From Dehalococcoidia bacterium (GTDB lineage: Bacteria; Chloroflexota; Dehalococcoidia; UBA3495): a stretch of 47,015 nucleotides of DNA. A model generated the notes under the pieces. That model did no database searches and was not told the origin of the DNA. It saw only the letters and a list, made by a program, of their open reading frames with translations. The stretch is taken from contig JASMCQ010000033.1 of NCBI GenBank assembly GCA_030753265.1, positions 1 to 47,015 on the forward strand, written 5' to 3'. How positions within the stretch are numbered: position 1 is the stretch's first letter; the number at the start of each line of letters is the position of its first letter. Both the position numbers and the translations under genes were made by a program. Shown piece by piece: positions 16,364 through 25,213 of the stretch.

Positions 16364-18097
16364 ATGCCCATCAAAGTGCTGCCGCCGGAACTGGCCATCA
16401 AGATCGCCGCCGGAGAGGTTGTGGAGCGGCCGGCTTCGGTGGTCAAGGAGTTGCTGGAAAACTCCATCGACGCCGGGGCCTCCCAGATCATCGTGGAGAT
16501 CAAGTCCGGCGGAGTGGAGTTGGTCCGGGTCACCGATGACGGCAACGGCATCGACGCCTCAGAGGTGGAACTAGCCTTCGAGCGGCACGCCACCAGCAAG
16601 CTGGATACCGTCGAGCAACTGGAGGCCGTGGCCACGCTAGGCTTCCGGGGTGAAGCCCTACCCAGTATCGCCGCCGTATCCCGCTTGACCATGACCACCC
16701 GCCCCCAGCAGGCCCAAGCGGGCCGCCACGTCGAGCTGCGGTGGGGCCGGGAGGTCCGGTCCGGCACTCAAGGGTGTCCGCCCGGCACCTCGGTCGAGGT
16801 TTCCGATCTTTTCGGGAATATGCCGGCCCGGCGCAAATTCCTCAAGACCAACTCCACCGAGACTTCCAGGGTCCAAGAGTTGGTCGCCCGCTACGCCCTG
16901 GCCTTTCCCACCATCCGCTTCCAGTTGATCGTAGACGGCCGCTCGACGCTGGCCACTCCGGGCAACGGCCGGCCCCGGGAGACCTTGCTGGCGCTGTACG
17001 GCGCCGAGGTGGCGGAAGCCATGCTGGAGGTGAGTGGTGAAGACCCGGAGACCGGCTACCGGGTGGAAGGATTCGCCAGCCCACCGAGCCTGCACCGGGC
17101 CAATCGCACCTACATGACCCTCTTCGTCAACCGGCGTTGGATCAACAGCCGCATGCTGTCCTACGCCATCGAGGAAGCCTACCATGGGCTCCTGCCCGAC
17201 CGGCGTTATCCCCTGGCGGCCCTCAACCTGGACATCCCCTATGCCGAGGTGGACGTGAACTCCCACCCGTCCAAGCGGGAGGTCCGGTTCCACCGGGAAG
17301 GCAAGGTATTCTCGACGCTCCAGCGAGCGGTACGGGCCGCTCTGGTGGCCGACTCCCCCGTCCCTCAAATATTCCCTCCCACGGGCCGGCCGCCGGGCCT
17401 GGCGCCGCCTTGGCCGGCTTCGCCAGGTTCAACCGAGCGGATGGGCTCGTTTTATCCCCGCGGCGCCTTTACCGGCCAACAGCAAGACTACCCCGCTCCC
17501 CCCGGCGCTGCTGTGCCCCGGCAAGACTTGCCGGCCCTCAAGGTTGTGGGCCAGGTCAAACTGACCTACATCGTGGCCGAAGGACCCGAGGGGATGTTCC
17601 TGGTGGACCAGCACGCCGCCCACGAGCGGGTGTTGTTCGACCAGATTCGGAGGCGGGCCTCGGAGCGCACCGCCCAGTCGCAACCGCTGCTGGAGCCCGT
17701 GACGGTGGAGCTGACGGCCGGGCAGGCCGGGGTGTTCAAGAGCAACGCCGAGTTCCTAGCGTCGTACGGGTTCGATGTGGAGTCCTTCGGGGAGAATGCC
17801 TACCTGCTGCGGTCCGTGCCCAGCGTCTTGACCGGCCAGGACCCGGCCCAATCGCTGGTCAATGTCCTGGACATGGTGGCCTTCGAGGGGCTGCTACGCC
17901 AGCAGGAGGATGTCCTGGCCGCCTCGATAGCCTGCCACAGCGCCATTCGCGCCGGGAAGTCTTTGACCGAGGCCGAGATGGGCGCCCTGTTGGAACAGCT
18001 GGAGGCAAGCGACAACCCTCACACCTGCCCCCACGGCCGCCCCACCATGCTCCACTTCAGCTCTTACCAGATGGACCGGGAGTTCGGCCGGCGCTAG
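16364..18097 (+). CDS. mutL: DNA mismatch repair protein MutL
   Basis: MutL couples MutS mismatch recognition to strand removal. The 577-residue protein has the N-terminal GHKL ATPase motifs: ELLENSIDAGA with the catalytic Glu and Asn near residues 30-35, DDGNGI, and GFRGEALPSI. Then comes the transducer domain (VNRRWI, VDVNSHPSKREVRF). After a Pro-rich linker (about 330-390) lies the C-terminal dimerisation domain. It holds DQHAAHERVLFDQ, ACHSAIRAGKSLT and CPHGRP, the motif set of endonuclease-type MutL. In the DQHA(x2)E(x4)E motif the last Glu is Asp here. No mutS is in the window. Its 3' end overlaps the convergent MBL gene by 41 bases. Confidence 0.96.
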   Translation: MPIKVLPPELAIKIAAGEVVERPASVVKELLENSIDAGASQIIVEIKSGGVELVRVTDDGNGIDASEVELAFERHATSKLDTVEQLEAVATLGFRGEALPSIAAVSRLTMTTRPQQAQAGRHVELRWGREVRSGTQGCPPGTSVEVSDLFGNMPARRKFLKTNSTETSRVQELVARYALAFPTIRFQLIVDGRSTLATPGNGRPRETLLALYGAEVAEAMLEVSGEDPETGYRVEGFASPPSLHRANRTYMTLFVNRRWINSRMLSYAIEEAYHGLLPDRRYPLAALNLDIPYAEVDVNSHPSKREVRFHREGKVFSTLQRAVRAALVADSPVPQIFPPTGRPPGLAPPWPASPGSTERMGSFYPRGAFTGQQQDYPAPPGAAVPRQDLPALKVVGQVKLTYIVAEGPEGMFLVDQHAAHERVLFDQIRRRASERTAQSQPLLEPVTVELTAGQAGVFKSNAEFLASYGFDVESFGENAYLLRSVPSVLTGQDPAQSLVNVLDMVAFEGLLRQQEDVLAASIACHSAIRAGKSLTEAEMGALLEQLEASDNPHTCPHGRPTMLHFSSYQMDREFGRR

Positions 18098-18974
18098 CGG
18101 CGGGAGGATAGAGTACCTGCCAGTACCGGCGCCCCTCGGCTCGCACCACTCGTCCGAACCCACTGTGGTGGCAGATGGCCATCACGGCATTCTCGGCCTC
18201 CGCCCGGTCCACCAGGCGCGCCCTGGTCTGAACAGCGAGGGCGGGGTCCGAGTCGAAACTGAAAACCCAATCGGTTTCGGTAACCTGGGCTGGGCTGTGG
18301 AACACGTCGCCCATGATCAGGGCACGCTCACCTCCCGAAACGATGGCCAAACTCATGGAGCCCGGCGTGTGGCCGGGAGTTGAGATGGCCGTGACCTCGC
18401 CGGTCAGGGGGTGTTCTCCCGTCAGGAGGTCGAGGACACCTAATTCCTCCAGGGGGCCGATCGTCTCTTCCCAAAACTTGAACCCGAAGATTTCCTCATC
18501 TTGGGGCGATTTGAACATGTCCCAATCGGCCTGGTGGGCGACGTACCGGGCCCTGGGAAACGTCGCGGCGGGAGCAGGGCTTCCGGGAGTCAGGTTCCAG
18601 CCCACGTGGTCGGGGTGCAGGCGGGTGAGGAACACGGTGTCCACGTCCTCAGCCCGCAGCCCGGCGGAGCCAAACTCCTCCATCAAGCGGCCGTCCTGGC
18701 CACCGGCGAGGGAAGTGACCGTACCCGGGTTGGAAGCGTTGCTGCCGAGACCCGTGTCTACCAGAATAGTGCGGCCCTGGGAGCGGATCAGGTAGCACTC
18801 GAAATGAACGCGCAGGCTGTCGGTCCCGTCGAATCCTTCGGGGTATTGATGCTGGTAGGGGGTCCATGCTTCAGGGGGAACGTGGGGAAGGGTCTGGTTC
18901 AGGGGCAAAGCCAACTTGGCATCGTGCAGGACCAGGATATCAACATTTCCAACTGAAAGCCTGGTTTGTGGCAT
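18057..18974 (-). CDS. MBL-fold metallo-hydrolase with variant metal motif
   Basis: From ATG 18974 the protein has 305 residues. It shows the beta-lactamase fold pattern of the lactonase-like group: an N-terminal strand, FECYLIRSQGRTILVDTGLG, the metal motif, a second His in STPGHTPGS, an Asp in MGDVFHSP and a final HHSGFG. The first metal motif reads TRLHPDHVGWN where this group normally has THLHPDHVGWN, so the first His of HxHxDH is Arg. That could alter or abolish one zinc site. A GGAG sits five bases before ATG 18974; an upstream start at 19031 adds 19 unlikely residues. Substrate unknown. It converges on mutL and overlaps it by 41 bases. Confidence 0.86.
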   Translation of the reverse strand: MPQTRLSVGNVDILVLHDAKLALPLNQTLPHVPPEAWTPYQHQYPEGFDGTDSLRVHFECYLIRSQGRTILVDTGLGSNASNPGTVTSLAGGQDGRLMEEFGSAGLRAEDVDTVFLTRLHPDHVGWNLTPGSPAPAATFPRARYVAHQADWDMFKSPQDEEIFGFKFWEETIGPLEELGVLDLLTGEHPLTGEVTAISTPGHTPGSMSLAIVSGGERALIMGDVFHSPAQVTETDWVFSFDSDPALAVQTRARLVDRAEAENAVMAICHHSGFGRVVRAEGRRYWQVLYPPAASAGRTPGPSGKS

Positions 18975-19178
18975 GCTCCAACACCTTCCATCCACGGGCC
19001 TACGCCGAGAAAGGTTCTTCCCCGGAATCACGGAGCAGCCTTCTTGGAGCTATATCCAGTCCCACCCCCTAGGCCGGATCAGCCGTTCCACGGTGCGCGG
19101 AGCGGACTGGAAGGGAGGGGATGTCCTGTTGAACCTCGGCCCGGATGGCGAGTGCCCCCGGACCGGGCGAGGCCTTAC

Positions 19179-19409
19179 TTAGCCCTGCCGGCGGCGAGGA
19201 TCCAGACGGGGGTCGCTGGCCGGGTGAAAGATGGAATCTTCGCCCGGAAACGCCATGGTCATCTCGGCAGGGGCGTCGTTCTTGCGGCGTCCCATCCAAG
19301 CGAGGGGCGTCGTTACGGCGGCCAAGGCGGCCGCGCCCAGTCCCAACTTGGTCAGGAAGTTCCGGCGCGATTCACGGGCGTTGGTCGATCCGGCGTTCTC
19401 TTTCGGCAC
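19179..19409 (-). CDS. Small Tat-signal protein of 76 residues
   Basis: The protein has a twin-arginine signal: ESRRNFLTKLGLGAAALAAV followed by a hydrophobic stretch, so it should be exported folded by the Tat system or anchored in the membrane. The mature tail is about 45 residues, polar, with no cysteine. AGGAG lies six bases before GTG 19409, which decides that start over TTG 19415. Very small Tat-signal proteins of this kind often accompany formate dehydrogenases or other periplasmic redox enzymes, but no such gene is nearby here. It stands between the MBL gene and the FAD oxidoreductase on the same strand. The precise role is unknown. Confidence 0.7.
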   Translation of the reverse strand: MPKENAGSTNARESRRNFLTKLGLGAAALAAVTTPLAWMGRRKNDAPAEMTMAFPGEDSIFHPASDPRLDPRRRQG

Positions 19410-19595
19410 GCTCAACTCCTGGGGTTTGTTTTTCGCGGAGTCACCGGGCCGCGGGTTATTCCCATTCGGGCGCCGCGTCCCGGTAGCTCATCGTTAATCT
19501 CTCGGTTCCGGTGGATGCTTGGCGTCGCACCCTCATGGCCGCGAACTGATTTTACTCCCTGGCTCAGATTTTGCAAGAGCAAGGTAGATATTCAG

Positions 19596-20921
19596 CTAAA
19601 CCTGCCCCGCGTCCTCCAAGACCATCCTGGCCACCCGGCGGCCGAGGCGCACCGAGTAGTTGGTGCCCCGGTCCTCCGGGTAGATCTGGGTGGTGTTCGC
19701 CAGGTACAGGTTCTTGAACGGCGTCCGATGGTCCGGAATGCGCTCGCCGTAGTTGACCCCGATGATCGGCTGGGCGCCGTCCAGACGGTGGTGGTGGTAC
19801 TCCAGTATCCAAGTTCGGTCAAAGTCCGGGTTGATCCTCCGCAGGTGGGGGATAAAATCCTCCAGAAGCTCCTCGGCGCTCTTCCGGTAGAGTTCGCTGT
19901 CCCGGTTGGGGTAGTTGCTCAAGTAGACGATGTGATTTCCCCCGTACAGCAACTTGTCGATGATGTTGGTGTGCTCGATGACGGCCACAAAGGGCACGCT
20001 GGTGTCGGCGATGTTCATCCAGTACTTGGGAGATAGCTGCCGGTCCAGCACCAGCACCATCAAAACCGCCGACAGGTACTTGACGCCTTCCAGCTTTTCC
20101 CGGTAGTCGTCCGGCAGGGGAGGCACCAGCCGGGTGAAGATGTAGGAGGGGGTAGTGGCGATCACGGCGTCATATTCCCGGATCTCCGGCTCCTGGCCCG
20201 GCAGCACCACTTCCAGCCCGGCGGCGGCACCGTCCGCCACGGCCACCCGCTTCACGCCGGCGGAGATGTGGACGTCGCCACCCTGCTCCACGATCCGTTC
20301 CCCCAGGGTGTCGATGACCTCGCCAAAGCTGCCCATGGGATAGCCCAGGCGCTCCTTCTGCAGTCCCTTGCCCCGGGATGCCACCCGCAGGTAGATCTTG
20401 CCCCATAGCCAGGTCATGCTCACCTGGTCGTGGTATTCACCGAACTTGCCCCGCAACAGCGGCTCCCAGATGACCTCGTAGGCCCGCCGCCCCATGTGGC
20501 CGGCGATCCAGTCTCCGGCGGTGATACCCTCGAATTTGCGCCAGTTCTTGGTCTTCTGCAGGACAAAGGTCCAGAAGCCCACCCGAAGCCGCTGGAATAG
20601 AGATAAGGGCTTGAACCGGAGCAGGTCCGTGGGGGTACTGAAGCTCCAGATCTTGCCGTCGTGGTACAGCCCCACCTGAGACTCCAACCAGGCCAGCTTC
20701 TCTCCCAGCCCCAGCTCGTGGATCAGGCCGGTCATATCCACGTCGCTGACAAACAGGTGGTGGTAGCCCTTCTCCAGCCGCCCGCCGCCGACGTCGAAGG
20801 TGGAGGCCTGCCCGCCCAGAAACGGGGCCTGCTCGAACACCTCGGCATAGTGGCCCTGCTTGGTCAGTTCGTAGGCCGCGGCCAGCCCGGCCGCGCCCCC
20901 ACCGATGATACCGACTCTCAT
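19596..20921 (-). CDS. NAD(P)/FAD-dependent oxidoreductase (amine oxidase / protoporphyrinogen oxidase-like fold)
   Basis: The 441-residue protein begins with a canonical FAD-binding Rossmann motif, GIIGGGAAGLAAAYELTKQG, followed at the end of strand 2 by the acidic residue in EVFEQAPFLGGQAST. Such FAD proteins include amine oxidases, phytoene desaturase-like and UDP-galactopyranose mutase-like enzymes. The C-terminal FAD-contacting segment NLYLANTTQIYPEDRG, then VRLGRRVARMVLED, is complete. The upstream gene for a flippase-like membrane protein overlaps it by four bases (ATGA), so the two are translationally coupled. With the large GT-C genes further upstream this suggests a role in synthesis of a lipid-linked sugar or prenyl lipid. 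The actual reaction is not determined. Confidence 0.88.
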   Translation of the reverse strand: MRVGIIGGGAAGLAAAYELTKQGHYAEVFEQAPFLGGQASTFDVGGGRLEKGYHHLFVSDVDMTGLIHELGLGEKLAWLESQVGLYHDGKIWSFSTPTDLLRFKPLSLFQRLRVGFWTFVLQKTKNWRKFEGITAGDWIAGHMGRRAYEVIWEPLLRGKFGEYHDQVSMTWLWGKIYLRVASRGKGLQKERLGYPMGSFGEVIDTLGERIVEQGGDVHISAGVKRVAVADGAAAGLEVVLPGQEPEIREYDAVIATTPSYIFTRLVPPLPDDYREKLEGVKYLSAVLMVLVLDRQLSPKYWMNIADTSVPFVAVIEHTNIIDKLLYGGNHIVYLSNYPNRDSELYRKSAEELLEDFIPHLRRINPDFDRTWILEYHHHRLDGAQPIIGVNYGERIPDHRTPFKNLYLANTTQIYPEDRGTNYSVRLGRRVARMVLEDAGQV

Positions 20922-22039
20922 GTCAAGTCTTCCTTCGCGGGCTGGGTGGAGAATTGCCCGGCCCCTGCTGGGTGCCTGGCCGCCGTTTCCGGGTCAGTGG
21001 GCCCTTCCTGAGGCGGGCCGGTCAGCCCTTTCAACGAGATGTTCTGCCTCCACAGGATGGCCAGGCCCACCAGGTTGACCGGAAGCCACAGGGCCACCAA
21101 ATGCACGAAGGCGGCGTAGACCCCGGCAACTGACGCTCCTACCCCCATCGCCATCAACGTCTGCTGGGCTACCAGTTCGAAGGGGCCGATGCCGCCGATG
21201 GCGGTGGGGAGGGCAGTGACCAGGTTCGATGTCGCCGTGAGAAAGACTATCGCAAGAATCAACGCCCCCACCGAGCCCAGGTACTCGTCGATTCCGAAGG
21301 AATAGGCGATCAGGAAGTACATGGTCCCCTCAAGGAGCCATATGGGCAGGGAGAGGAAGAACAGCTCCAGGTGCTTCCGGGGAGAACTGAGGACGCTCAG
21401 GCCGTCGACAAAGGTGCCCACCAGGGCCCGGACCTTGGGCCGGAACCGGGCCGGGACGATGATCAGTGTCCGGTAGAAGAATTCGATGAACCGGGGTGTT
21501 GTCGCCAGCAGCGTGAGAAAGACCAGGGCCCCGGTAAACAAGGCCACGATGAGACCGGCCAGGACTATCCAGGTGGCGCGAGAGGTATCGCTGGTACCGT
21601 CGAACTCCCCCATCAGCAGGAGTACCGGACCCGCCAAGGCGGCGAAGGCGAGGAGCGTCAGCCCGTCGTAGACCCGCTCCACCGCCACGGTGGCCAGCGC
21701 GGAGCTGGTGCTGACCCGTTCCCGCCGGGCCAGGTAATAGGAGCGAACCAACTCCCCCAACCGGGCCGGCAACAGGTTGTTGGCCATGTAGCCGATGACC
21801 ACCACCGGGTAAAGCCGCCCAACCGGAAACAGGCGCAATGGGGAGAGCAGGAACCGCCAACGTAGAGCCCGGAAATAGACCGCCACGAAATACAGTGCGA
21901 TCGCCGGAATCACGTAGACGTAGTTGGCGTCGGCCAAGGAGTCGGCCATCTCCCCCAGGTCCACCTGGAGGACGAGGACCAGCAAGAGGGCGATGCTCAC
22001 GCCCAGCCCGATCCAGAGTTGCCAGTTACGGGTCAGCAA
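20918..22039 (-). CDS. Flippase-like integral membrane protein (UPF0104 / LPG synthase TM region)
   Basis: From TTG 22039 the protein has 373 residues and about eight hydrophobic helices. It carries the UPF0104 features RALRWRFLLSP, GYMANNLLPARLGELVRSYY and, near the end, TALPTAIGGIGPFE. Relatives include the MprF-type lysyl-phosphatidylglycerol flippase domain and AglD-like proteins of lipid-linked sugar pathways. A longer frame from 22213 would add 58 Arg/Pro-rich residues unlike any family N-terminus, so TTG 22039 with AGGA upstream is preferred. Its stop overlaps the start of the FAD oxidoreductase by four bases. It probably works in membrane lipid or glycolipid translocation, given the neighbouring glycosyltransferase-like genes. 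Confidence 0.88.
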   Translation of the reverse strand: MLTRNWQLWIGLGVSIALLLVLVLQVDLGEMADSLADANYVYVIPAIALYFVAVYFRALRWRFLLSPLRLFPVGRLYPVVVIGYMANNLLPARLGELVRSYYLARRERVSTSSALATVAVERVYDGLTLLAFAALAGPVLLLMGEFDGTSDTSRATWIVLAGLIVALFTGALVFLTLLATTPRFIEFFYRTLIIVPARFRPKVRALVGTFVDGLSVLSSPRKHLELFFLSLPIWLLEGTMYFLIAYSFGIDEYLGSVGALILAIVFLTATSNLVTALPTAIGGIGPFELVAQQTLMAMGVGASVAGVYAAFVHLVALWLPVNLVGLAILWRQNISLKGLTGPPQEGPTDPETAARHPAGAGQFSTQPAKEDLT

Positions 22040-22294
22040 TGTGCCAAATCCTGCGTTAAGGTGAGGGAAGACCTGAGTGTCTGCTCGGAGCCCCTCCCGG
22101 CGCCTTCGCGGAAGGGTGCCGCGGTACCGGAGCCGGGATTCCAGTATACGAGAGCCCGCCGGGCTTCCACAAGGCAAATGCGGGCAGACGCGGAGCCCTT
22201 TACCCTCGCCCAACCCAAGCTGCGCCAGGGCATCCCTCTCCCCAGTACAGTTTCAGGAGAGACGTTCAGCGACTCCGCTTCTGGATGGATGTCA

Positions 22295-22322
22295 GTAGGG
22301 GCGCAATATATTGCGCCCCTAC
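22295..22322. repeat. Perfect 28-bp palindrome between the flippase-like and GT-C genes
   Basis: Two 14-base arms, GTAGGGGCGCAATA and its exact complement, meet without a spacer. The rest of the roughly 510-base intergenic stretch 22040-22552 holds no gene that I can support. The palindrome could act as a terminator-like hairpin in either direction, although no T-run follows, or it is a member of a dispersed palindromic family built on GTAGGGGCGCAAT. Confidence 0.65.
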
Positions 22323-22552
22323 ATGATGGTGCCCGCCAAAGTTCCGAAGAAGTCTCCTGATAATGCACCAGGGAGCGGGAACGAGGGTGAGGACGCCATC
22401 CAGCAACCGGGCGGTCATCCCAGATGCTCGCGCCGTCACGGGGAAACGTTTGCCGGCGTACCGGCCCCGTGGCAGGCCTGAGCGAGAGTCCCGAAGCGTC
22501 GGAGAACCGGGTTGGTGAGACCTGGAGCGGCATGTGAAGAAGGCGTTTCCGG

Positions 22553-25213
22553 CTACGGAGGCAAGAAGCTGTAGTATTTGGAATCGTACCAGTTGTTGTC
22601 GAGATTGCGGAAGATCACGTAGTCCAGGGCGCCGAACCAGGCCTCCCGGTCGACGGCGACCGACTTGAAGTACCGGAAGTCTTTGGTGACTTGATCTTTG
22701 CCAGGAATCCGGCCAAATAGATGCCCTTCTGCTTGCCGGTTCTCTCCCGGCCTGCGGTAGGCCTCTTCGTAGAACCACAGGAGGTTCGTGGAAGGTCCGA
22801 CCTTCTCGTAATCGGCGTAGGCGTCGCAGTTGTGGTTGGCGTGATCGTCGCTGAGGAGCACTATCGGCGTGTTGGGCTCATCCGGCAAGGCGTCGCAGAG
22901 GGGTTTGTCCTTGTTATCCTCCTTCTTGGGGAAACTAAAGTATCTCAAGGTGTCGTCTTTCGCCTCCTGGCGGACGTACCACTGCAAGGGATACCAGAGA
23001 TCGTAATCGACCTTGACGGCCCCCGGCGTAGGCTGGTTGGCGAAGGCCCGGCTGTCGAGGTCCTGGAAAGTATCCCGAAGGTCCTTGCTGCCCTGGGCGT
23101 AGACCAGCAACTCCAGGTTGGAGTCGTCGTAGGTGTAGGTGGCGCGCACCGCGCCGATGGCGCCGAAACCCAGCAGCAGGCCCGCCAGTCCCAGGCCAGC
23201 CAGGGCCGTCCCCCGGCCCGGTTGGGCCAACCTCACCAGGTACGCCGCCGCCAATGCCAGCAGGGCAGTGCTGGCCACCAGTGCCCAGTGGGGAGTCGAG
23301 AACCGCTCTCCCGGGTCGGTATAGCTGTAGAGCAGGTACACCATCGCCACCATCGCCAGGGGAGGCAGGATCAGCAGGACCCCATGTCCCCGTCGCAGGG
23401 CGTCCCGCCACCGGACCCGCTCGGCCAACTCGCCCAGGTATTTGGCGGAGAGCCAGATGAGGGGCAAAGAGACGTTGACCAGAAGCCAGGGCATCTTTTC
23501 GCTGGCCACGGTGTAGGCGATAAAGGTCAAGCTCGCCCAGAACGCCAGGGCCAGGCCCAATACGTCCCCCTTTTTCACGAAGTACACCGCCGCCGCCACG
23601 CCGAAGACTACCGGCAGCAGCTCGTACACCGAGAGGCCCACGAAGTAGTAGTACCAGGGCTGGTTCCCTCGGCCGACATCCTGCTGGGCGTACCAGTACC
23701 CCATCCCTTGCCACACGCCGCTGAAAGCCCCGGCCAGGTTGGTGAACAGGGTCGTGTACAGAGTGAGCCAGATGGCGTAGAAGATCCCGGCGCAGGTCAA
23801 CCACCTTCCACCCAGCCAGAGCACCCCAAAGTAGACGGAGAGGGCGATGGCAGCCAGCAAGAGCCCGCCCGCCACCAGGAAGTTCACCGGCACCGCGTTG
23901 GCGCTGGCGTCCACGTTGATACCGCCGGGGAGCACGCCGTTGACAATGGAATCCACGTTCACCACGCCGGTAAACCAGAACGCGTAGGCCACGGCGGCCA
24001 GGGCCGGCAAGATTATCAGCAGCGCCGCCTGCCTCCAAGGGTGCCTGGCCACGGCCAAGGTGCCTACGGCAAAGCCGGCCACCACACCGGTGACGATAAA
24101 GTCCAATACCGGGACCTCAGCCAAAGACCAGACCTGGTCGATCGGGCGAAACACCACCACCAGAGTGGCCGCCACCATCGCCAGGGGAACGGCAACTCCC
24201 GTCACCAGACGGCGCGGCGTCAACCGGGGGCCATTGGAGCCCCTCCCAGTCCTGGTGCTCATCCAGGTCAGGGTACCCGCCAGTAACGCGACGGCCAGCC
24301 CATGGAACCACCACGGGGCGGCGTAGACCGGCAAGGCCACAAAGGACCCGCCCCAGTCGGGGGCACCCACCAGGCCACCGGTAACCCCTTCCGCGTTGCA
24401 CAGAGTCAGGCCCACCGCGTCCTGAGCCAGGCACGCCATGGGCGCCCACTGGGGTAGCGTCAGAGTAACCAGCAGCAGCAGAAACCCGGCCGGGCCGGCC
24501 ATCTCGGTAAACTTGGTCCGGCCCAAAGCCCAGGGGACCAAGTCCTGCAACGCCGGTAGAAACATCATCGCCCCAAAGATCAGGACCACGATGTACGCGG
24601 TCTCCTTGGTGGCGAACATGAAAGCCAGCACGGCCGACGCCAAATACAGGTAGCGGTGTTTGCCCTCGTGAATAAAGCGCCACATCAAGACCAGGATCGC
24701 CGCCGCCCAGAAGGCCATCAGAATATCGTTGCGTCCGAAACGGCTGAAGTAGAGCAGCGTGGGTGAAAAGGCAAGCATTACCGCCGCCAGCAGGGCTCCG
24801 GCCCGGCCCAGGTAGTCCCGGAGAAAATAGGGCAGTCCCACCAGAGCCACGCCGAAGATCACATAGGTCAGCCGGGCGGTGAAATCGCTATCTCCGAGCA
24901 GGCGAAAAACCAGGGCGGTAAGCTCGAACTGGAGGGGACCGTGCATCCAGGGGGAGTGGATGAAGTCGGTGCCGAACACCCAGGGCCAGCCCCACAACGC
25001 GCCGTCGCTGTTGAACAGGCGCCAGGCGTAGTGGACGTGGATACCCTCATCGTAGTGCATGGCCCGCCCGTCCAACTCCCACAGGCGCATGCCCAAGGCC
25101 AGGAGCACCACGGCCAGGACGCCCGCCTCCAGCCAGCCGAAAGTCCGGTCGTGCCAAAATCCGAGGGCCCGGCGGGGCAACCTTCGGACCCCGCCTACCC
25201 CAGTTCTAGTCAT
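22553..25213 (-). CDS. TIGR03663/Agl23-like GT-C membrane protein (ArnT/PMT-type)
   Basis: The 886-residue protein has about a dozen or more hydrophobic helices and an early acidic motif YDEGIHVHYAW at about 54-64, which corresponds to the DE motif of GT-C glycosyltransferases that use polyprenyl-phosphate sugars. The first 500 residues fit the TIGR03663 family, known from Chloroflexota and archaea as a partner of the YYY proteins. A soluble C-terminal part of about 200 residues follows the last helices. ATG 25213 overlaps the end of the upstream YYY gene by 8 bases, so the pair is translationally coupled; the longer start at 25243 would deepen the overlap. A role in protein or lipid glycosylation is likely; donor and acceptor are unknown. 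Confidence 0.9.
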   Translation of the reverse strand: MTRTGVGGVRRLPRRALGFWHDRTFGWLEAGVLAVVLLALGMRLWELDGRAMHYDEGIHVHYAWRLFNSDGALWGWPWVFGTDFIHSPWMHGPLQFELTALVFRLLGDSDFTARLTYVIFGVALVGLPYFLRDYLGRAGALLAAVMLAFSPTLLYFSRFGRNDILMAFWAAAILVLMWRFIHEGKHRYLYLASAVLAFMFATKETAYIVVLIFGAMMFLPALQDLVPWALGRTKFTEMAGPAGFLLLLVTLTLPQWAPMACLAQDAVGLTLCNAEGVTGGLVGAPDWGGSFVALPVYAAPWWFHGLAVALLAGTLTWMSTRTGRGSNGPRLTPRRLVTGVAVPLAMVAATLVVVFRPIDQVWSLAEVPVLDFIVTGVVAGFAVGTLAVARHPWRQAALLIILPALAAVAYAFWFTGVVNVDSIVNGVLPGGINVDASANAVPVNFLVAGGLLLAAIALSVYFGVLWLGGRWLTCAGIFYAIWLTLYTTLFTNLAGAFSGVWQGMGYWYAQQDVGRGNQPWYYYFVGLSVYELLPVVFGVAAAVYFVKKGDVLGLALAFWASLTFIAYTVASEKMPWLLVNVSLPLIWLSAKYLGELAERVRWRDALRRGHGVLLILPPLAMVAMVYLLYSYTDPGERFSTPHWALVASTALLALAAAYLVRLAQPGRGTALAGLGLAGLLLGFGAIGAVRATYTYDDSNLELLVYAQGSKDLRDTFQDLDSRAFANQPTPGAVKVDYDLWYPLQWYVRQEAKDDTLRYFSFPKKEDNKDKPLCDALPDEPNTPIVLLSDDHANHNCDAYADYEKVGPSTNLLWFYEEAYRRPGENRQAEGHLFGRIPGKDQVTKDFRYFKSVAVDREAWFGALDYVIFRNLDNNWYDSKYYSFLPP

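Noticed and set aside
22721..24286. 521-codon open frame antisense to the TIGR03663 gene
   Set aside because: It is very rich in Gly, Gln, His and Pro, and it mirrors the strongly supported membrane protein on the other strand; a frame of this size is expected opposite GC-rich coding DNA.
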